From assembly GCA_032718475.1 (NCBI GenBank), contig JAUCBJ010008661.1:1-64000 (forward strand): DNA of 64,000 bases, written 5' to 3'. Shown here one piece after another: positions 25,001-35,281 of the stretch. This DNA is from Nemertoderma westbladi. Its lineage: Eukaryota; Xenacoelomorpha; Nemertodermatida; Nemertodermatidae. Both the position numbers and the translations under genes were made by a program. How positions within the stretch are numbered: position 1 is the stretch's first letter; each line of letters starts with the position of its first letter. The notes under the pieces were generated by a model. The model made no database searches. It was not told the origin of the DNA and saw nothing but the letters and a program-made list of their open reading frames with translations.

Positions 25001-26106
25001 AGTATACCATGGTTTAAGTATAGTTAGTTAGTTAGTATACCATGGTTTACGTATAGTTAGTTAGTTAGTATACCATGGTTTACGTATAGTTAGTTAGTTA
25101 GTATACCAGGGTTTACGTATAGTTAGTTAGTTAGTATACCATGGTTTACGTATAGTTAGTTAGTTAGTATACCATGGTTTACGTATAGTTAGTTAGTTAG
25201 TATACCATGGTTTACGTATAGTTAGTTAGTTAGTATACTATGGTTAGTATACCATGGTTTACGTATAGTCAGTTAGTTAGTATACCATGGTTTACGTATA
25301 GCTAGTTAGTTAGTATACCAGTATACTATGTATACCAGTATACCAGTATACTATGGTTAGTATACCATGGTTTACGTATAGTTAGTTAGTTAGTATACCA
25401 GTATACTATGTATACCAGTATACCAGTATACTATGGTTAGTATACCATGGTTTACGTATAGTTAGTTAATTAGTATACCATGGTTTACGTATAGTTAGTT
25501 AGTTAGTATACCAGGGTTTAAGTATAGTTAGTTAGTTAGTATACCATGGTTTACGTATAGTTAGTTAGTTAGTATACCATGGTTTACGTATAGTTAGTTA
25601 GTTAGTATACCATGGTTTACGTATAGTTAGTAAGATGGTTTAAGTATAGTTAGTTAGTTAGTATACCATGGTTTACGTATAGTTAGTAAGATGGTTTAAG
25701 TATAGTTAGTTAGTTAGTATACCATGGTTTACGTATAGTTAGTTAGTTAGTATACCATGGTTAGTATACCATGGTTTACGTATAGTTAGTAAGTTAGTAT
25801 ACCATGGTTTACGTATAGTTAGTTAGTTAGTATACCATGGTTTACGTATAGTTAGTTAGTTAGTATACCATGGTTAGTATACCATGGTTTAAGTATAGTT
25901 AGTTAGTTAGTATACCATGGTTTACGTATAGTTAGTAAGTTAGTATACCATGGTTTACGTATAGTTAGTTAGTTAGTTAGTTAGTATACCATGGTTTACG
26001 TATAGTTAGTTAGTTAGTATACCATGGTTAGTATACCATGGTTTACGTATAGTTAGTTAGTTAGTATACTATGGTTAGTATACCATGGTTTACGTATAGT
26101 TAGTTA
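16009..26106 (+). repeat. 33-bp satellite, array 2
   Basis: About 10.1 kb of the same unit as array 1, with more ATACCAGGG variants and TTTAAG/TTTTCATATAG variants. Much of 17.03-21.17 kb recurs at 21.91-26.05 kb with a constant offset of 4,877-4,881 bp. Markers shared at that offset are AGTTTGTATA (17181/22062), ATAGCTAG (20421/25298), TGGTTAGTAT (20881/25758) and a five-step TTAG unit (21084/25961). A shorter segment with AGTTTG also occurs at 16495. The array ends abruptly at 26106. Confidence 0.98.
16996..17039. other. AT-rich interruption in satellite array 2
   Basis: A 44-base AT-rich piece with a run of eight T separates two otherwise regular satellite units. It could be the tail of a nearly completely truncated retroelement insertion. 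Confidence 0.4.
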
Positions 26107-26763
26107 CATATTTGAAACACTAATAATTATTGTAGATATAGTTTGCTTATCAGTAACCAATTAGGGGATATATACCTAACTAAGTTTCAAGAGATTCTTC
26201 ATGTAGAATTCCTTGACATACAGGAAGTGAGTTTACTTTTCATTGGCAATTGAAATTATCTTATGTTTCCCAATCTGTTGTTGTCTCGATAATTTCCTCT
26301 CGGGTTTCCTCAAGCGGTTCTGATTGCGATGCTTTGACTCGCACTACTTTGCAATAATGAGGCTGTTAAGTTAAACATAACGAAACGAATAGTCTCTAAG
26401 AACCAATTATAAGTCCGTTAAGTTGACGTTTTTGATGACAGGTAATTGTCACAATCAAATTTTCAGTTGATGTATTTAAGTGCATTCAGGTTCTAATGCT
26501 TTTGGCTATTATATTACTGAAGTAATGTGAATATCATATTACTAGTGTGGGTTTTACAATTACATGTTTCCGTTTCTCTACGTAAGTAAAGTAAAGATTT
26601 AATAAAATAGAAAGTACCGAACGATTCAATTGAAAAACTTCAAAATTCCAACTTTACAACAAATTTACAACTGCATTGCTGTAATTTTGAGGTTATTTTA
26701 TAAAAATATTCCGTAATGTTAATGCGTGACCACCCCCCTGCGATGTACGGATACAGCCGTATC
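26107..26763. other. unique non-coding DNA between satellites
   Basis: No gene, RNA or repeat recognised between the end of the 33-bp satellite and the start of the 34-bp satellite. Confidence 0.5.
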
Positions 26764-28266
26764 CAACGTATGATGCAGCGCCTGAATTGTCGCGGTGTCC
26801 GAGTAAATACAGTGCCTGAATTGTCCCGGTGTCCGAGTGGATACAGTGCCTGAATTGTCCCGGTGTCCGAGTGGATACATCGCCTGAATTGTCCCGGTGT
26901 CCGAGTGGATACAGCGCCTGATTTGTCCCGGTGTCCGAGTGGATACAGCGCCTGAAATGTCCCGGTGTCCGAGTAAATACAGCGCCTGAATTGTCCCGGT
27001 GTCCGAGTGGATACAGCGCCTGAATTGTCCCGGTGTCCGAGTGGATACAGCGCCTGAATTGTCCCGGTTTCCGAGTGGATACAGCGCCTGAATTGTCCCG
27101 GTGTCCGAGTGGATACAGCGCCTGAATTGTCCCGGTGTCCGAGTGGATACAGTGCCTGACTTGTCCCGGTGTCCGAGTGGATACAGCGCCTGAATTGTCC
27201 CGGTGTCCGAGTGGATACAGCGCCTGAATTGTCCCGGTGTCCGAGTGGATACAGCGCCTGAATTGTCCCGGTGTCCGAGTGGATACATCGCCTGAATTGT
27301 CCCGGTGTCCGAGTGGATACAGCGCCTGAATTGTCCCGGTGTCCGAGTGGATACAGCGCCTGAAATGTCCCGGTGTCCGAGTAAATACAGCGCCTGAATT
27401 GTCCCGGTGTCCGAGTGGATACAGCGCCTGAATTGTCCCGGTGTCCGAGTGGATACAGCGCCTGAATTGTCCCGGTTTCCGAGTGGATACAGCGCCTGAA
27501 TTGTCCCGGTGTCCGAGTGGATACAGCGCCTGAATTGTCCCGGTGTCCGAGTGGATATAGTGCCTGAATTGTCCCGGTGTCCGAGTGGATACATCGCCTG
27601 AATTGTCCCGGTGTCCGAGTGGATACAGCGCCTGAATTGTCCCGGTGTCCAAGTGGATACAGCGCCTGAAATGTCCCGGTGTCCGAGTAAATACAGCGCC
27701 TGAATTGTCCCGGTGTCCGAGTGGATACAGCGCCTGAATTGTCCCGGTGTCCGAGTGGATACAGCGCCTGAATTGTCCCGGTTTCCGAGTGGATACAGCG
27801 CCTGAATTGTCCCGGTGTCCGAGTGGATACAGCGCCTGAATTGTCCCGGTGTCCGAGTGGATACAGTGCCTGACTTGTCCCGGTGTCCGAGTGGATACAG
27901 CGCCTGAATTGTCCCGGTGTCCGAGTGGATACAGCGCCTGAATTGTCCCGGTGTCCGAGTGGATACAGCGCCTAAATTTTCCCAGTGTCCGAGTGGATAC
28001 AGCGCCTGAATTGTCCCGGTGTCCGAGTGGATACAGCGCCTGAATTGTCCCGGTGTCCGAGTGGATACAGCGCCTGAATTGTCCCGGTGTCCGAGTGGAT
28101 ACAGCGCCTGAATTGTCCCGGTGTCCGAGTGGATACAGCGCCTGAATTGTCCAGGTGTCCGAGTGGATACAGCGCCTGAATTGTCCCGGTGTCCGAGTGG
28201 ATACAGTGCCTGAATTGTCCCGGTGTCCGAGTGGATACATCGCCAGAATTGTCCCGGTGTCCGAGT
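26764..28266 (+). repeat. 34-bp satellite, locus 1 (44 units)
   Basis: Units begin CCTGAATTGTCCCGG and end GTGGATACAGCG. The CCTGAATTGT start recurs from 26781 to 28243, exactly 43 x 34 bp, so there is no net length change. Higher-order structure shows in the CCTGAAATGT/GAGTAAATAC variant at 26951, 27359 and 27665 (offsets 408 and 306 bp, 12 and 9 units). On the minus strand the unit has no stop in any frame, so frames up to 515 codons with a 34-residue period arise; these are by-products of the repeat, not evidence of a protein. Confidence 0.97.
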
Positions 28267-28378
28267 TATTATTTTAGTATTATTATAAAAGTAACAGCAA
28301 GCGCGATAATCTTTAACTTCATATTAATTTATTAAAAGTACGTAAATACAATGAAATAATAGGCAATAAGTTCTAAAC

Positions 28379-28408
28379 GTTTCGATTTTTTCACAAAATC
28401 ATCATCAG
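28379..28408 (-). ncRNA. hammerhead-ribozyme-like core of Penelope-like element
   Basis: On the minus strand CTGATGA (28402-28408) is followed by a short hairpin (GATTTT, loop, AAAATC; one unpaired T at its base) and GAAAC (28379-28383), then GTTTAG. CTGATGA-hairpin-GAAAC is the hammerhead core, and Penelope-like elements are known to carry such ribozymes in their terminal repeats. Helix I and III partners were not resolved by eye, so activity is unproven. Confidence 0.5.
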
Positions 28409-28612
28409 TAATAATATACAAAATTTAGCCTAAATGTTGCATACTGCAGAGTTGGAAGTTATAAGGTTGGCGCCAAAAAATACATCATATAAAGGCGGTT
28501 CTAAGCTACTGTACTGTATAAATCTCCTAAAAAACTGTAAAAATATTTACTTAGTTATGGAAAGGGATGCGGGAGCTAATACAGTATGTAGTAAATGTAA
28601 AAATCTAAAATG

Positions 28613-29539
28613 AATACTATCGGTCGGTTAATACTATCGGTCGGTTAATACTATCGGTCGGTTAATACTATCGGTCGGTTAATACTATCGGTCGGTTAAT
28701 ACTTTCGGTCGGTTAATACTATCGGTCGGTTAATACTATCGGTCGGTTAATACTATCGGTCGGTTAATACTATCGGTCGGTTAATACTATCGGTCGGTTA
28801 ATACTATCGGTCGGTTAATACTATCGGTCGGTTAATACTATCGGTCGGTTAATACTATCGGTCGGTTAATACTATCGGTCGGTTAATACTATCGGTCGGT
28901 TAATACTATCGGTCGGTTAATACTATCGGTCGGTTAATACTATCGGTCGGTTAATACTATCGGTCGGTTAATACTATCGGTCGGTTAATACTATCGGTCG
29001 GTTAATACTATCGGTCGGTTAATACTATCGGTCGGTTAATACTATCGGTCGGTTAATACTATCGGTCGGTTAATACTATCGGTCGGTTAATACTATTGGT
29101 CGGTTAATACTATCGGTCGGTTAATACTATCGGTCGGTTAATACTATTGGTCGGTTAATACTATCGGTCGGTTAATACTATCGGTCGGTTAATACTATCG
29201 GTCGGTTAATACTATCGGTCGGTTAATACTATCGGTCGGTTAATACTATCGGTCGGTTAATACTATCGGTCGGTTAATACTATTGGTCGGTTAATACTAT
29301 CGGTCGGTTAATACTATCGGTCGGTTAATACTATCGGTCGGTTAATACTATCGGTCGGTTAATACTATCGGTCGGTTAATACTATTGGTCGGTTAATACT
29401 ATCGGTCGGTTAATACTATCGGTCGGTTAATACTATCGGTCGGTTAATACTATCGGTCGGTTAATACTATCGGTCGGTTAATACTATCGGTCGGTTAATA
29501 CTATCGGTCGGTTAATACTATCGGTCGGTTAATACTATC
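28613..29539 (+). repeat. 17-bp minisatellite, 54.5 copies
   Basis: Unit AATACTATCGGTCGGTT. The first and last unit starts (28613 and 29531) are exactly 54 x 17 bp apart, so there is no indel in the array. Only rare substitutions occur (TATTGG for TATCGG at several units, one CTTTCGG). It sits in the 3' region of the Penelope-like element between the endonuclease and the hammerhead-like motif. Confidence 0.97.
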
Positions 29540-29639
29540 CTGTATGAGTTATAAATCTGTGTATAGGTTCCTGTTATTGATGTGTGCGTTGTGAAAAAAC
29601 TGTATCTAAATTAGTGTGTGATAGTTAGAGAAGTTCTAG

Positions 29640-30655
29640 AGATATCGATTTAACTTTAGTATTTAAAGTGGGGTTGACCTCGCGAATTAGTAGAGCTTCT
29701 TTGATTAGAGAGTCGAATTGGTTGTTAGAAGAAGCAAGTATAGTAAAGTTTTTAGTATCGGTTGGGTGGTCCTCAGTAAGTGAATGTTCTAGTAATTAAC
29801 TGGTATTACACGTTTGCCAGTTAGAGGATATGTTGCCGTCACCTATGCGGGCACAAAAGTGTCGGGTGGTTTCAACGACATAGGAAGCTGGGCAGCTTCC
29901 ACATTTGTATAAATAAACTATATTGGACCGCAAGTGAGTCGAGTCCGCATCTAATCCTTAGCTGAAAACATGTGACCAATCCTAAACGTCGGTTTAAACA
30001 CTACTTTTAGATCTGCGTAGGGAAGGGAGATTTTAAGTAGTTTGAGGAGTCGATTTTTAATTAGTGTAGAGTGCATGCCAGTGAAGGGAAGGTAGTACGA
30101 TGACGAATGGGAGTTTGTTGCAAGTCTGTGTGGGAGGTTTATTGTTATTCATTTTATTTAGTAATTGTTCAATGGCACCATTGAGTATACTCTTTGGATA
30201 ACGGTTGCTTAGTAACGTTTTGTGAAATTCTAAAAGGTTTCTGTTGAAAATTAACATGTTTGTACAAATTCGATACAGCCTATATGTGAGTGTATATATA
30301 CGAGAGTAAATTTATAAGAAAACGGAAGAAAGCTGTGAAAGCAAGTATGCAATCCTGTATATGTGGGTTTATGGTAAATGGATGTGGTGATAGATAAATT
30401 ATTGTTGATAGTAACAAGAACGTCCAAGAAAGATAGTTTAGAATCGGTTTCGTGTTCACATGTGAAAGTTATGTTAGGGTGCTGTTTGTTAAGGTAGTCT
30501 AAAATAGTAAAGTTTGTTCCTTAGAATCAAAGATAATGAAACAATCATCAACATATCTTCTGTATAATGTGGGTTTATATGACGAAGGACAATTGTTTAA
30601 CCAGTTAGTTTCGTGGTAGGCCATAAAGGCGTTGGCTAGTGACGGTCCTAGTGGT
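29640..30655 (-). pseudogene. Penelope-like RT and GIY-YIG endonuclease, broken
   Basis: Reading right to left: PLGPSLANAFMAYHE (RT), the catalytic YRRYVDDCFIIF (YVDD at 30544-30555), then HPNITFTCEHE, LSFLDVLV and YHKPTYTGLHT, all typical of Penelope RTs. Next come ICTNMLIFNRN and SNRYPKSI. A second part, FKPTFRIGHMFSAKD, leads into the GIY-YIG domain (VYLYKCGSCPASYV, then ETTRHFCARIG). The domain ends FTILASSNNQFDSLIKEALL and NPTLN. Breaks: a 1-bp frameshift near 30520 just after YVDD, another near 30085, and stops near 29960, 29800 and 29625. The protein would copy RNA into DNA and cut the target. Confidence 0.82.
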
Positions 30656-30657
30656 CA

Positions 30658-31335
30658 ACCCAACTTGAACTTTGAACTTGAACTTTGAACTTGAACTTTA
30701 ATAATTCCAATAAAATATGGTACGACAGACCCAGCACCAGCACGATAGCAAACACGAAATAAATTAATATAGATACATTTAATTATTGGGTGAGGATCCG
30801 AATTCGAATGAAATCCACATAGTAGCAAGTGCCACTAGTTCGTGGATTTCATGCAAATACTCGAAATTTGAGTTGGACTGCGCCGCGTCTATGATATTTT
30901 TATGGAAAATGAGTGAATATAATCTACTCACATGTACAAGATATTTTTAAGTGAAAGATTACTGCACAATAGAAGCACACCAAGAAAGACAAAGCAAGAG
31001 AAAATAGCATAGAAGGTAAAGCGAAAAAAAAATTAATCTTATGAGAATTGAAAAGCGAAGACCACCGTGAATTTTCTGATTCCAATGTTTATTCAAAGTG
31101 TGTGTACCAAATTTGTTATTTCTATAAGTTATTACAGTAATGATATCAAATAATATCAATTATTACAACCTAGGAAACGAGAAATCATATTATAATTTTT
31201 AACAAAAAATAAAAATAAATAAATAAAATGCGATCATCACAAAGAATGGACCATTAGGAAAGGGAAATAAGAGTTGATTAATTTTTACATATTAGTATAA
31301 TTTTTATTAATATTTATAAACAATTGTAATATTAA
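30658..31335. other. AT-rich non-coding DNA
   Basis: Contains a short CTTGAACTTTGAA-type repeat (30660-30700) and a hairpin with GAAATCCAC/GTGGATTTC arms (about 30818-30851). No gene was recognised. Confidence 0.45.
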
Positions 31336-32010
31336 TTAAGCGTTTTCCAGGAGGTATTTTTTTAAAAGTTTAGTAAATGTATGTTTTGATTTGGAAGCCC
31401 GAATATTTTCGGGCAGGTCATTCCAAATTTTGACTCCCTGAAATTTAAATGAGCGGTGCGCGGACATTGGGGAAATAGTAATTTTTTGATGTTGTCGCTC
31501 TCGTGTTATATGTGTGGATTTCTGAGACCTTAGAAAATAAATTTGACAGATTAGATTTGTCGAGATTGTTGGATATATCAAACATTGCCGAAGCTACTTG
31601 CTGTATGTACAGCTTTTCAATTGGAAGAATTCCTAGCTCTTTGTAGAGTGGAGCTGCCGAGGATCGGGAGTCAGAAAATGTTATGGCTCTTAGTACCTTA
31701 TTAACGCACACCTTGAGCGGGTGAATGAAAGTATGATGTGTGTTACCCCAAACAATAAGAGCATAACAGATGTACGGATGGATTAGTGTAAAGTAGAGTA
31801 CCCGCAAAATTTGTCGTGGGAGGACATAACGTAACTTGTAAAATATTCCAATGGATTTTGATATTTTTTTGTGTATATAGTTTGTGTGTGTCTTCCAAGA
31901 CATGTCAGAATCTATCCACAGCCCTAAGTATTTAGTGGTCAAAGTTTCGGTTATTGCTTTATTTTTAATTTGTAGCATTGGGGCACTGGAGGAGTAATAT
32001 TTTTTGTTTG
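31336..32010 (-). pseudogene. LINE-B, C-terminal fragment
   Basis: Two overlapping minus-strand frames form one protein end with a frameshift near 31500. It has TKYLGLWIDSDMSWKTH, VLPRQILRVLYFTLIHPY and WGNTHHTFIHPLKV, then IYNTRAT-type text and FKFQGVKIWNDLPENIRA. KYLG...W..H and the C-terminal KIWNDLP block mark the region after the RT in Jockey/CR1-type LINEs. The RT core is missing, so the copy is 5'-truncated at about 32010. It adjoins an unrelated frame on its 5' side. Confidence 0.75.
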
Positions 32011-32011
32011 A

Positions 32012-32375
32012 TATAATGCGGGTTCAGACAACGTCGGAGAGTGAATCTCCTCCACTCCTTCCTTGGTGGTTCCCTCGGATAATTCGGTATCCAGAACTTC
32101 GCCTCGTCTCCCTTCACAATGTAGCGAAGATGCACGTGGATCGCATTGTCCAATGACGGCGTCCCGTAAGTCCCAACTAGTCGTCGCTCGTGCATCTCCC
32201 TAAACTGGTCCTGTAGCGCATGTGCTCTGTGACCCTTCGGGAGTAGTTTGTAGTATCCCTTCGTCTTCTCCTCCAGATGCCTCTGCGTGAAGTCCACTAG
32301 TAACTCTTTCCCAGTCTTCTCCAACTTTCTCTTCTTTACTAATTTCTCCGCCATCACGAATCTACCCGCTTTCAA
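32012..32375 (-). CDS. hypothetical protein fragment, lysine/arginine-rich
   Basis: A minus-strand frame opens with ATG at 32373-32375. The last ~10 of its 136 codons (to 31965) read into LINE-B and are unlikely to be original. The rest is basic and helix-prone: LVKKRKLEKTGKELLVDF, FREMHERRLVGTYGTP, IHVHLRYIVKGDEAKFW, PREPPRKEWRRF. No family recognised. Insertion of LINE-B truncated it, so it may be an exon or a mobile-element ORF fragment. Confidence 0.35.
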
Positions 32376-32529
32376 CCAACTGGTGGGGCCTTACAAAGGC
32401 TCAGTTCAAGTGAGGGTCGTCAAACAAGATGTTGATTGTTCCAATCAGTGATAGCCTACCTCCTATATTACGTTTTTCCGGTATATTTGTACAAATAGAC
32501 CCCCAAAGTGTCAATCTAGCCTAGATTTG

Positions 32530-32790
32530 TAAATTTTGTCCGTTGCTTTTTATTAATGATTCTATGACTTATTTCCAGTGTGGTCCCCCCAGAACTTTAC
32601 TCCCCAGAGGAAACTCCAGTACTCATTTAGCTACCACTTAAGGATGCAAGGCAGAGATGCGCCCAGGCTGGTCCCTTTAAAGCATTCCTGCCGAAACGAA
32701 AACTGCCCTGGCCCATGTGAGGATCGAACCCACGACCTACGGGAGATGTGAATTCAATGCAACCACTACACCAAGGTGGATCACTTACTT
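32530..32790 (-). mobile_element. tRNA-derived SINE
   Basis: On the minus strand the head contains TGGTGTAGTGGTTGC (pol III A box) and, about 30 bases later, GGTTCGATCC (B box), at tRNA-like spacing (32715-32785). A ~190-bp body unrelated to tRNA follows, ending in an A-rich tail (ATTAATAAAAAG, near 32540-32550). The tRNA-like fold is imperfect and a body is attached, so this is a SINE, not a tRNA gene. The partner LINE is not identified. Confidence 0.72.
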
Positions 32791-32986
32791 AAGTAAGTTC
32801 TTCTTGTATACAGAGAAGACTAGCTACAGTTTTCTTATTACTGTGCTAGCTTCCTACCAGACATTTTTCTGGCTCTGGAACAATACCCTACCTCTGTACT
32901 ACGGGCTGTGCGGTATGGTAGTCTATTTCGTGCGGCCTACACGGTCTATCCTACTGTGCCCACATGCCCCCCCCCCCTTTTCCCTC

Positions 32987-33281
32987 ACGTGGCGCCCTCA
33001 GTGCCCACAAGTTTTACGGTACCGTGTACCCTTCTACTACGGTATGCGTAAATACCTCCCAATTCCTCACATGGCGCCCTCAGTGCCCACAAGTTTTACG
33101 GTACTGTGTACCCTTCTACTACGGTATGCATACATACCCCCCAATTCCTCACGTGGCGCCCTCAGTGCCCACAAGTTTTACGGTACTGTGTACCCTTCTA
33201 CTACGGTATGCATACATACCCCCCAATTCCTCATGTGGCGCCTTCAGTGCCCACAAGTTTTACGATACTGTGTACCCTTCT
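32987..33281 (+). repeat. 82-bp tandem repeat, about 3.6 copies
   Basis: ACGTGGCGCCCTCAGTGCCC-type starts lie at 32987, 33069, 33151 and 33233, spaced exactly 82 bp. The last copy is cut at CCCTTCTA, where the (TAA)n tail of LINE-A begins. LINE-A therefore appears to have inserted in the repeat. Confidence 0.92.
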
Positions 33282-33893
33282 AATAATAATAATAATAATT
33301 CTTTTATTTCAAATACTCCATATGATAAAACAACAGGAGGCAGTAACAGTGAAACACCGGAACTGATAATTTGTATGAAATAAGCGTCATTTTATTGAAT
33401 GGGCTAGGCCCATGCATTTTACAGTACACATATACAATGTACTATGCTACATGACCTGTATATGTTGCGTGTTACTTAATTTACGTTGTGAGACAGTTAC
33501 CCCCAATACTACAAGTAGAAATATAAGAGGATAAGTGAACAACTGTGGTACTATACAGGAAGGTATATCTTATACTGTATGTATATACAAAGTTCTAAGT
33601 AAGATGAACGACACACGAATTGCACTCATGTACAGCAAGTCATCCATCCCACACCACAAAGCATACAGTACGTAACATACATATAACATATAATTTAACA
33701 CACAGCGCAAGCATACAGTACGCATCATACAGCACAAGGCATACATACATATAATATAACATACAGCACAAGGCATACATACATATAATATAACATACAG
33801 CACAAGCATACGTAGCATACAGCACAAAGCGAACATACATATAATATATAGTATAACGTATGTACATTAACCATATTTGGGAATTTACATTGA

Positions 33894-34076
33894 CTATGTT
33901 ACTTCTTCGCGTGCAAAAACAGTTAGAAAGTATGTTTTAAGCAGCTGAATAAATTTCATTGGTTTACAGTATTCTTTTTTGATTTTTAGTGGCAGGCTAT
34001 TCCATCTTTTTATTTGGCTTACAATAAAACTGTTATGTCCATTTTTATTTTTAGTTTTTGGAATTTTAATGTTTAC
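33894..34076 (-). pseudogene. LINE-A C-terminal end
   Basis: Beyond the Gypsy insertion the LINE-A protein continues NIKIPKTKNKNGHNSF, then QIKRWNSLPLKIKKEY and FIQLLKTYF to the stop at 33894. The W-NSLP block is typical for the very end of Jockey/CR1-type ORF2. The apparent start inside the Gypsy LTR is an artefact of the junction. Confidence 0.78.
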
Positions 34077-34145
34077 TGACTGATATATATAATATGAATA
34101 AGACAAGTAGACTTCACGGGAGAGAGCCATGCACTATACTACACA
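34077..34145 (-). repeat. Gypsy 3' LTR (69 bp)
   Basis: Same 69 bp as 39743-39811 with a single T/C difference; followed by target duplication TTTAC (34072-34076, plus strand). Confidence 0.9.
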
Positions 34146-35281
34146 TATCCCCTTCTTAGGAGGGGTGGGCGATTAGCAATAAACATAACGGTAAATAACG
34201 ATATACCGCTAAAAGTTAAAATGAACAAGCTATGAGGGTTATTTACTGCAGTCAATGTTGGCGTATCGTGGTGGGGGCGAATGGTTCGACCGGAGCGGGT
34301 ATGGGTGGGGGCGGGGGGTGGTGGGGCTTGGGTTGGTGTTTGGGGTGCCCGTGGGGGGCTGGTGGTGGTCGGTGGCTGAGGCGGCGCGGCGAGGTCGGCC
34401 CAGGTGGGTACGGGTGGCGCCGGTGGTGCCAGTGGTGGTGGGTTGGGTGTGACTTCTTGGAGTGGTTGTGGTGGGGTGGGCAGTAGTGGCGGGCCCGAGG
34501 GTGGTAGCGTGGGCGACCGGGTCCGTTTATCGCGGGGGTCCTGGATAAGGACAGGGTGGCCTACTGGGAGGGCCCGGAGTGGTCGGGTGTGGCCGTCATA
34601 GTTCGCCCGGAGTAGCGCGCGGTTGGAGTCGGCAAGGGCGTCGAGCTCGGCGAAGGTTTGGCGCCATTTGGGGTCGGGTGCAGTGAAATGCACGGGGAGG
34701 GCCTCACGGACGTTCCTGCCGTAGAGGAGTTCCGCGGGGGACCGGCCTCCATAGCGGGGGGTATTCCAGAACGCGAGTATCCCCTGGGCGATGGCATCTG
34801 AGTCGTGGTTGGCTCCCCGGACGATCTTCTTAAGGGCTTTCACCGCGGCCTCCACCCATCTGTTTGTGCGTGGAAGGTGGGGGCTGGAAGGGTCGAGGGT
34901 GGCACCCCATCCATGGAGGAAGTTCTTGATGGCGTCTGACACAAGTTGGGGGCCTCCATCTGGGTGGAGCACCGTAGGCACCGCGGTGGCGAGGAACAGC
35001 TTACGGAGGCAGTCGATAATGGCGACCGAGGTGGTGTTGGAGTTTAGCCGATATAATGTCGGCCACCCAGTGAACTCATCGGTGGCGGCCATGTAGTTTT
35101 TGGCGTCGACCTGGAAGAGGTCGATGTGGGTCCGTTGGAATGGATGGGTCGCTTCCGGGTTGCGCTGGAGGGGCTCGGGTGCGTGGGAGGGGAGGACTGC
35201 CTGACACGGTTGGCACCGCTCCACCGCCTGTGTAATGTCGTGGGCGATGGAGGGCCACCAAACAGACCTGTTAGCGCATTC
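34139..35281 (-). pseudogene. Gypsy integrase
   Basis: In frame with the RNase H after the TGA at 35282. The zinc finger ends SVWWPSIAHDITQAVERC, then QPC. The catalytic core has D (THIDLF), D (LHPDGGPQ) and E (WVEAAVKAL); the last two are 35 residues apart, the classical D,D35E spacing. The usual GH before the Glu is RW here. The tail is extremely proline-rich (about 34250-34560) and ends at 34139, overlapping the 3' LTR by a few bases. The enzyme inserts the cDNA and made the 5-bp target duplication. Confidence 0.85.
34146..34158 (-). promoter_or_regulatory. Gypsy polypurine tract
   Basis: AAGAAGGGGATA on the minus strand lies immediately upstream of the 3' LTR, where plus-strand DNA synthesis is primed. 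Confidence 0.7.

Larger units (their letters stand above)
28320..30657 (-). mobile_element. degenerate Penelope-like element, 5'-truncated
   Basis: Minus-strand order is RT, GIY-YIG endonuclease, a 17-bp minisatellite, then a hammerhead-like motif. This is the expected order for a Penelope-like element with its 3' terminal region. The 5' end at about 30657 falls inside the RT, beside a short (CTTGAACTTTGAA)-type repeat. The 34-bp satellite begins directly beyond the 3' end. Confidence 0.82.

Noticed and set aside
5586-26106. Interstitial telomere
   Set aside because: TTAG steps are embedded in a 33-bp unit with TATACCATGG and TTTACGTATA; no canonical TTAGG or TTAGGG run is present.
26693-28240. 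515- and 291-codon minus-strand frames as a repetitive protein
   Set aside because: They are the 34-bp satellite read through; the same repeat makes overlapping frames, and there is no non-repeat domain or gene structure.
26764-28266. CRISPR-like array
   Set aside because: Units are contiguous 34-bp repeats without unique spacers, in a eukaryotic context.
32715-32785. Functional tRNA gene
   Set aside because: A and B boxes are present but the cloverleaf is imperfect and a ~190-bp body with an A-rich tail follows, so it is a SINE head.
34232-34601. Gly/Trp/Val-rich plus-strand frames
   Set aside because: They are antisense shadows of the proline-rich tail of the Gypsy integrase.
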